Shown here: positions 8,201-11,976 of the stretch, in pieces
Layout of the letters: every line of letters starts with the position of its first letter
How positions within the stretch are numbered: the stretch's first letter is position 1
Assembly (NCBI GenBank): GCA_964644655.1
Contig: CAZXYA010000271.1
Coordinates: 1-11,976, forward strand
DNA length: 11,976 nt
Source of the DNA: JAFMDF01 sp964644655
Lineage (GTDB): Bacteria; Bacteroidota; Bacteroidia; Chitinophagales; Saprospiraceae
Direction: 5' to 3'
Notes under the pieces: generated by a model
Database searches by the model: none
What the model was told of the DNA's origin: nothing
The model's input: only the letters and a program-made list of their open reading frames with translations
Made by a program: the position numbers and the translations under genes

Positions 8201-9314
8201 CCCCCTCTGGAGGGGGGCAGGGGGAGGATTCTAAACAGATTATCGAAAAAGTATTAAAAATTTCCTCCCCCCAGCCCCCTCCAGAGGGGGAGAAGGTTCA
8301 TGCTAACTCTAAATTTAGAGCAAAAGAACCTAGCCCTAAAAAAGCAACCGACATCGCCATCATAGGCATGTCCTGTCGTGTGCCTGGCGCTAATACCCTC
8401 CACGAATTTTGGACTAATTTAGTCAATGGCACAGATGTCAGTCAAACCGTCACTATAGATGATTTAACCAAAGCAGGTTTAGACCCAAAGTTATTAACCC
8501 AATCCAGTTATGTCGCAAAAAGGCTATCCTTAGAAAATATGGATTGTTTTGATGCTCCTTTTTTTGGTTATCATCCAAAAGAAGCGGAATTAATGGATCC
8601 ACAGCATCGGGTTTTATTAGAGGTGGCTTATGCTGCTTTAGAAAATGCGGGTTATAACCCTTATGCATACGACGGAAACATAGGCATTTTTGGTGGTGTG
8701 GCTAGAAATTCCTATTTCTCGGATAATATAGCGACACATCCAGATTTACTACAATCTGCAGGGAATTATTTAGATATCTTGGGCAGCGAAAAAACTTTTT
8801 CGATTAGTCGAATTGCCTATCAATTAAATTTAAAAGGACCTGCGGTAAATGTACAAACGGCATGTTCTAGTTCTGGTACGGCGATTCATTTGGCTTGTCA
8901 GAGTATTTTAAGTGGGGATTCGGATATCGTCTTAGTTGGTGGTGGTCGAATTCAACCAGAATTAAATGGCGGTTACGATTATATCGAAGGTGGACCATTA
9001 TCGCCTGATGGCTATATTCGTGCTTTTGATGCGGATGCAAAAGGAATGGTTAGAGGAAATGGTATGGTCAGTATTATTTTAAAAAAATTAGATAAGGCGC
9101 TTGAAGATAAAGATCCTATTTGGGCAGTTATTAAAGGGACAGCGATTAATAATGATGGTGCTGATAAGATTGGTTTTACTGCTCCAAGTGTCAAAGGACA
9201 AGCAACTGCTATTACTAAAGCATTAGCCAAAGCTAATTTAAGGGCTACTGATATTGATTATATAGAAGCGCATGGCACGGGCACTATTCTAGGCGACCCC
9301 ATCGAAGTGGCTGG
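5299..9314 (+). CDS. Hybrid NRPS-PKS, part 1: A - PCP - sulfotransferase - KS (continues after the N gap)
   Basis: The adenylation domain (about residues 20-511) shows YTSGSTGKPKGV (163-174), FDVSV (207-211), NLYGPTEATV (301-310), YRTGDLARW (394-402) and NGKFDRKAL with Lys505. Asp208 in FDVSV is the amino-group contact, so an alpha-amino acid is likely; read against GrsA the specificity positions are D-V-L-T-I-V-L-V-N-K, which I cannot assign. The PCP has FFELGGNS with Ser562. A PAPS-dependent sulfotransferase domain (about 678-962) follows, with phosphosulfate loop APPRSGTSLL (685-694) and VRHPYSMVNS (Arg812, Ser820) for the 3'-phosphate. The KS begins at about 1016, with Cys1189 in TACSSS and His1325 in EAHGTG. 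No condensation domain precedes the A domain, implying chain initiation. ATG 5299 starts just ahead of the A-domain fold; no Shine-Dalgarno sequence is visible. Linkers 612-675 and 965-1015 contain DNA repeats. Confidence 0.93.
7151..7277. repeat. Palindromic repeat cluster inside the PCP-sulfotransferase linker
   Basis: A perfect 12-bp inverted repeat, GATTTGCTAAAT (7151-7162) against 7242-7253, encloses the perfect 18-bp palindrome TCCCGATAATTATCGGGA (7167-7184) and the 15-bp palindrome AGATTTACTAAATCT (7222-7236). A further hairpin AAACCT-TTC-AGGTTT follows at 7263-7277. All are translated in frame into a low-complexity, Arg/Lys/Ser/Phe-rich linker (about residues 618-660) that belongs to neither flanking domain. 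Confidence 0.65.
8200..8291. repeat. GC-rich inverted repeat inside the sulfotransferase-KS linker
   Basis: Two 29-base arms (8200-8228 and 8263-8291) are inverted copies of each other, differing only around the central CAG/CTG and the lengths of the flanking G runs. They are separated by 34 bases. Each arm has a near-palindromic core, CCCCCTCTGGAGGGGG. The composition is strikingly unlike the AT-rich gene. It is translated as a Gly/Pro/Ser-rich linker (SPSGGGQGED ... SSPQPPPEGE, about residues 968-998). Confidence 0.75.
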
Positions 9315-9324
9315 NNNNNNNNNN
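9315..9324. other. Assembly gap placeholder (10 N) with probably no missing sequence
   Basis: The Ns interrupt the ketosynthase between GDPIEVA and LTEAFR. Taken literally they shift the frame and produce a false TAG at 9340-9342. If they are removed, G9313, G9314 and C9325 form a Gly codon and the protein reads GDPIEVAGLTEAFRQ, matching the conserved KS sequence, and stays open to position 11976. Confidence 0.85.
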
Positions 9325-11976
9325 CTTAACGGAAGCGTTTAGACAACAGACGGATAAAAAACAATTTTGCGGGATTGGTTCTGTTAAAACAGCGATTGGG
9401 CATTTGGATGCTGGGTCTTGTTTGGCAGGTATTATTAAAACTGCTTTGGCGCTAAAATATGAATTATTGCCGCCTTCCTTAAATTTTGAAAAACCTAATC
9501 CGCAAATTGATTTTGCTAATTCTCCTTTCTATGTGAATGCCCAATTACAGCGTTGGGAACAAGGAGAGCGAATTCGACGAGCAGGGGTTAGCTCTTTTGG
9601 ATTGGGTGGTACGAATGCGCATATTATTTTGGAAGAAGCGCCGAGGGAACTTCAATTTCAACCTCAACCTCAAAATCAATTTCAAGGTCAAGGTCAAGGT
9701 CAAAATTCAAAAAGTACGCATCAATTACTGTTGCTTTCGGCTAAAAATGAAAAAGTTTTAGTAGAGCAAGAAAGTAATTTAAATGCTTATTTGGAACGTA
9801 AACCAAGCATTTCTTTGGCTGATGTAGGATATACTTTAGCTACTGGACGGGCAGCATTTAATTTCCGTAGCGCTATTTTCTGTAGCGCCAAACTCCAGCT
9901 TGGTGACCATAACGTGCAACCAAGCAGAAGCTTGGCACTACAGAAAAAAATACAAAGCCAAGTAAAATTAACAGATGCTCCAATCACCTTTCTTTTCCCT
10001 GGTGGCGGCGCGCAGTATTTGTCCATGGCAAAAGGATTATATACCGAATATCCTTATTTTAAAAAACAAGTAGAGGATTGTATCAATTTCTTAGAAAAAG
10101 AAGAACAATTAGCTATTAGGAAATTTATTATTCCCTCAGAAAATGCGGATTTAGTAGTTCTTAAAGCCGAGATAGAACAACCGACCAATGCTTTAGCTAC
10201 TTTATTTACCATCGAATATGCCTTAGCCAAACTTTGGCAATTTTGGGGCATTCAGCCAAGTCAAATGATTGGGCATAGTATGGGCGAATATACGGCTGCT
10301 TGTATTGCTGGCGTTTTTTCTATGAAAGATGGATTGCGTTTGGTTACTTTAAGAGGCCGATTATTTGAAAAATTGACCAATGTTGGAAGTATGTTAAGTG
10401 TTGCTTTATCGGCATCAGAAGTTGAATCGTTTCTAGTAAAGAACACCTCTGTATCTGTTATCAATAAACCTGATAATTGTGTGGTTTCTGGTACGCTTGA
10501 AGCAATTACTCAACTACAAGAAAAATTGGAGACTCAACATATTGAAACGGCAAAAATACACATTAATGTAGCCGCTCATTCGTCCCATATAGACCCGATT
10601 ATTCCAGAATTCAAAGCTTTTTTAGAAACGATTGATTTTCAAGAACCAAGTATTCCAATCATTTCTAATTTGGATGGACAATGGGCAAAAGCTACCGAAA
10701 TTATAAGCCCTCAGTATTGGATAAATCACCTGCGCCAAACCGTTCATTTTTCGGATGGCTTAGCTACCCTATTAGCTACTAATGATAGCATTTTCTTAGA
10801 AGTTGGCCCAGGGCAAACCTTGGCTACTTTTGCTCGCCGACATCCTGCCAAAAATAAATCTCATTTTATTTATTCTTCCCTCAGGCACCCTAAAGAAACA
10901 ACACAGGATGTCGCCTTTATTTTAACAACTTTAGGAAAATTATGGTGTAATGGCGTGGCGATTAATTGGGAAAATTATTATCAGCATTTAGCGCCAGCTA
11001 AAGTCTCTTTGCCTACTTATCCTTTTGAACGGAAACGGTATTGGATTGAACCGATTTCAGTAGGCAGTAGGCAGTTAGCAGTAGGCAGTCAACAGTTAGT
11101 CGAAAACAGTAAGCAGTTGGCAGTTGGCAGTAGGCAGGAAGTCATATCGAATGAAATACAAGTAGTTCCAAATGCCCCATCTTCTATTAACAGAAAAGAC
11201 CATTTAATACTACTTATCAAAGAAATTTTATTTGAATTAAGTGGGCTTGAACCCGAAGACATGGAAGCGGATGCGACTTTTCTAGAGCTGGGTTTTGATT
11301 CCTTATTCTTGACACAGGCCATTACTAAATTTAATCGAAAATTTAAATTAGCTATTACTTTTAGACAATTATTTGAAGAAGCTTCAACGATTGAGGCTTT
11401 GGCAAATTATATGGATGATAAATTGGCAGAAGGCTTATTTATGCCAATAATCAGTAGGCAGACGGCAGTAGGCAGTAAACAATCAATTAGCACTTCCCAG
11501 TTGGTTAAAGTCAGCAACCAAGTCTATTCCGATTTATCGAGGCAACCAGCCAATAATCTTCAGCAAGTCATTAACCAGCAATTGCAAATCATGCAGCAGC
11601 AGTTGGATTTATTGAAAGGTGGTGGTTCTGTAGATACTATTGCAGGGCTTGACGTATCAGACACCTTTGGAGGTGTCCGATACGAGGAGGATTTGCCGCA
11701 AAAACTAACTTCATTACCAAAACAAATAAGCGCAGCCGATAAAGGTAAAGGATTTGGCCCTTGGAAACCGATTCCTAAAGGAGTGGCAGAATTAAATGAT
11801 TTTCAACAAACTCAATTAAAAGACTTTATTGAAGAATATAATCAGAAAACGGCTGGTTCTAAAAAATTAAGTCAAGCCCAACGACAATATTTAGCAGACC
11901 CTCGCTCGATTCAAGCCTTTAATAAATTGTGGAAAGATGCCATTTATCAAATTGCTATGACTCGTTCTAAAGGGTC
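9325..11976 (+). CDS. Hybrid NRPS-PKS, part 2: KS end - AT - ACP - aminotransferase start (runs off the window)
   Basis: Continuing the protein from 5299 with the Ns removed (TTA 9326 = Leu1340), the frame stays open to the window end at about residue 2222. The KS finishes with KTAIGHLDAG (His1365, completing the Cys-His-His triad) and GVSSFGLGGTNAHIILEE. The acyltransferase starts at about 1559 with FLFPGGGAQY; it has the nucleophile in GHSMGEY (Ser1657) and VAAH (His1757) in place of the HAFH or YASH that separate malonyl from methylmalonyl types. Malonyl-CoA is the more likely extender, but this is not diagnostic. The ACP has LELGFDSL with Ser1998. A Gln-rich QQLQIMQQQLDLL segment then leads to FGPWKPI ... 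LADPRSIQAF ... RSKG, the N-terminal part of a PLP-dependent class III (GSAM-type) aminotransferase domain of the mycosubtilin MycA/microcystin McyE kind. The Lys that binds PLP lies beyond the window. Confidence 0.9.
9651..9704. repeat. Degenerate hexamer tandem repeat in the KS-AT linker
   Basis: Nine six-base units of the form nnTCAA(t/c/a/g) (TTCAAT, TTCAAC, CTCAAC, then GTCAAG and relatives) run without interruption just after the KS NAHIILEEAP end. Because the unit is a multiple of three it translates as alternating Gln-X (QFQPQPQNQFQGQGQGQN), an extended hydrophilic tether. Confidence 0.75.
9878..9945. repeat. Inverted repeat with 27-base arms in the KS-AT linker
   Basis: The arms 9878-9904 and 9919-9945 are complementary at 22-23 of 27 positions around a 14-base centre. 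The outer part TTCTGTAG/CTACAGAA is perfect. A second copy of the CGTAGCGC-like start lies just upstream at 9866-9873. The translation (about residues 1524-1547) replaces the usual end of the KS-AT linker just before FLFPGGGAQY and has no resemblance to that domain. Confidence 0.65.
11058..11138 (+). repeat. Heptamer tandem repeat (CAGTAGG/CAGTTGG) in the AT-ACP linker
   Basis: About eleven consecutive 7-base units with consensus CAGT(A/T)GG, one of them degenerate (11100-11106), follow the AT post-domain motif YPFERKRYW. Seven bases are not a multiple of three, so every three units encode seven residues; the peptide therefore shows a 7-residue period (VGSRQLA, VGSQQLV, ENSKQLA, VGSRQE). Confidence 0.8.
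11452..11479 (+). repeat. Second heptamer repeat block after the ACP
   Basis: Four units (CAGTAGG, CAGACGG, CAGTAGG, CAGTAAA) of the same repeat found at 11058-11138 occur about 300 bases further on, immediately after the ACP domain and before the Gln-rich helix preceding the aminotransferase. Confidence 0.7.
11653..11684. repeat. Palindromic repeat between ACP and aminotransferase
   Basis: CGTATCAGACACCT (11653-11666) and AGGTGTCCGATACG (11671-11684) form a 14-bp stem with one mismatch and a TTGG loop. It is translated in frame in the linker ahead of the aminotransferase (about residues 2116-2126). Confidence 0.7.

Noticed and set aside
9340..9342. Stop codon (TAG) just after the N run
   Set aside because: It is in frame only if the placeholder is counted as exactly ten real bases. 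Removing the Ns restores the conserved KS sequence in the other frame.
9537..9761. Plus-strand open frame of 74 codons
   Set aside because: It is an out-of-frame reading of the KS end and the hexamer repeat; the Lys/Val/Asn periodicity merely reflects the repeat.
11058..11138. Possible CRISPR-like array
   Set aside because: The units are 7 bases with no spacers, and the region is coding.

Overview
The window most likely comes from a Bacteroidota chromosome, possibly Saprospiraceae-like. The grounds are an AT-rich composition, start codons without clear Shine-Dalgarno sequences, TAnnTTTG-like promoter elements, paralogous AAA-ATPase-like/PD-(D/E)XK proteins of a kind that is multicopy in that phylum, and many short repeats of an intergenic type. 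This placement is inference; no marker gene is present.

Layout. Positions 1-1328 hold the 3' part of an AAA-ATPase-like/PD-(D/E)XK gene, and 2630-4165 hold a complete paralogue in the same orientation. Between the two lie a 137-bp MITE-like insertion with an 8-bp target duplication (1335-1471), a hairpin-rich stretch (1661-1754), a short class III nucleotide cyclase gene (1776-2267), and the frameshifted 3' end of a DinB-family gene (about 2260-2557). The second ATPase gene converges, one base apart, on a minus-strand Sfp-type phosphopantetheinyl transferase (4167-4805). A 493-bp divergent intergenic region (4806-5298) carries a near-perfect palindrome, a nested inverted-repeat element and a possible promoter.

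From 5299 to the window end runs one giant hybrid NRPS-PKS gene. It is broken only by a 10-N assembly placeholder at 9315-9324. Deleting the Ns restores the reading frame and a conserved ketosynthase sequence, so I read one protein of more than 2,220 residues ordered adenylation - PCP - sulfotransferase - KS - AT - ACP - aminotransferase (cut by the window edge). No condensation domain precedes the adenylation domain, so this looks like a loading/initiation protein. The phosphopantetheinyl transferase would convert its PCP and ACP to the holo form. The inferred product is an amino-acid starter extended by one C2 unit and transaminated at the beta-keto group, giving a beta,gamma-diamino acyl chain, with an unplaced sulfotransfer step.

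The most unusual pattern is that the inter-domain linkers of the megasynthase are filled with palindromic or short tandem DNA repeats, translated in frame, at six or more separate places. The domain cores do not show this. The linkers seem to have absorbed the intergenic-type repeats seen elsewhere in the window.
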